Source of the DNA: Xanthobacteraceae bacterium
Lineage (GTDB): Bacteria; Pseudomonadota; Alphaproteobacteria; Rhizobiales; Xanthobacteraceae
Length of the DNA stretch: 6,613 nucleotides
NCBI GenBank assembly: GCA_030037185.1
Contig: JASHRR010000909.1
Coordinates: forward strand, 1 to 6,613
Reading direction: 5' to 3'
The position numbers and the translations under genes are program-made. The notes under the pieces are model-generated. The model was not told where the DNA came from and ran no database searches. It saw nothing but the letters and a program-made list of their open reading frames with translations. Positions within the stretch are counted from its first letter, which is position 1. Every line of letters starts with the position of its first letter. Positions 6,458-6,613 of the stretch are shown piece after piece.

Positions 6458-6613
6458 TGGGATTTTGCGTGTTTCCCCAGTTGTCGGAAAAATATCAAAT
6501 CGGCACTGAGTTGGAAAGCTGGCGCAGGAGTTGTTCCGGAGCGCGCCGATGCCGGATGCTCTGCACGATGCGAGCGTCCTGCAAGAATGCAACGAGCTAT
6601 GCTCTCAAACCTA

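Larger units (their letters stand above)
6283..6613. other. Upstream region of the PQQ dehydrogenase, no gene recognised
   Basis: These 331 bases lead into the PQQ dehydrogenase. Apart from the ribosome site and an inverted repeat at 6443-6457, I see a relatively AT-rich patch (about 6481-6503; minus strand TTGATATTTTT) that could belong to a promoter, but no confident -35/-10 pair. No coding frame here has recognisable protein character. Confidence 0.45.

Noticed and set aside
6283..6498. 72-codon N-terminal extension of the PQQ dehydrogenase to 6498
   Set aside because: The strong ribosome site before 6282 and a standard signal peptide beginning there make the extension untranslated leader or upstream sequence.
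6164..6592. 142-codon minus-strand frame at the right end
   Set aside because: Its 3' part is an out-of-frame reading of the PQQ dehydrogenase signal peptide region and its 5' part is Arg/Ser-rich; no family resemblance.

Overview
The window is GC-rich, dense protein-coding DNA from a proteobacterium. I favour an alphaproteobacterium of the Bradyrhizobium/Rhodopseudomonas type. The grounds are codon use rich in G/C at third positions, an FNR/FixK-type box, and the combination of a SulP carrier, a LOG-family protein, a beta-CASP nuclease and a periplasmic PQQ dehydrogenase. The genus is an inference; there is no rRNA or other marker to fix it.

Layout. Positions 1-2247 hold two minus-strand genes that look like one operon. 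The first transcribed is a LOG-family (TIGR00730-type) nucleotide phosphoribohydrolase (2247-1273). After a 42-base gap comes a metallo-beta-lactamase/beta-CASP RNase-like protein that starts with TTG at 1230 and runs off the left edge of the window. An FNR/FixK-type palindrome (TTGACCACAATCAA, 2296-2309) lies just upstream of the LOG gene, so low-oxygen induction of the pair is plausible. Positions 2248-2525 are the divergent intergenic region. A plus-strand SulP-family anion transporter with a C-terminal STAS domain follows (2526-4256). Positions 4257-4521 are a convergent, apparently non-coding gap. A minus-strand, signal-peptide-bearing PQQ-dependent alcohol dehydrogenase fills 6282-4522. 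Positions 6283-6613 are its upstream region.

How the parts may work together. The LOG protein and the beta-CASP protein both belong to families that act on ribonucleotides or RNA. An FNR-controlled route from RNA to nucleoside monophosphates to base plus ribose-5-phosphate is a reasonable hypothesis, but it is an inference. The SulP carrier and the PQQ dehydrogenase look like independent transcription units.

The most unusual gene is the PQQ dehydrogenase. It has the Asp-x-Asp signature associated with lanthanide-dependent enzymes (D314, D316). It lacks the adjacent Cys-Cys pair of classical enzymes and appears to lack the canonical metal-ligand glutamate; a C-x7-C segment (C192, C200) occupies that place. 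No complete novel defence or mobile system, CRISPR array, tRNA, rRNA or insertion sequence is visible.
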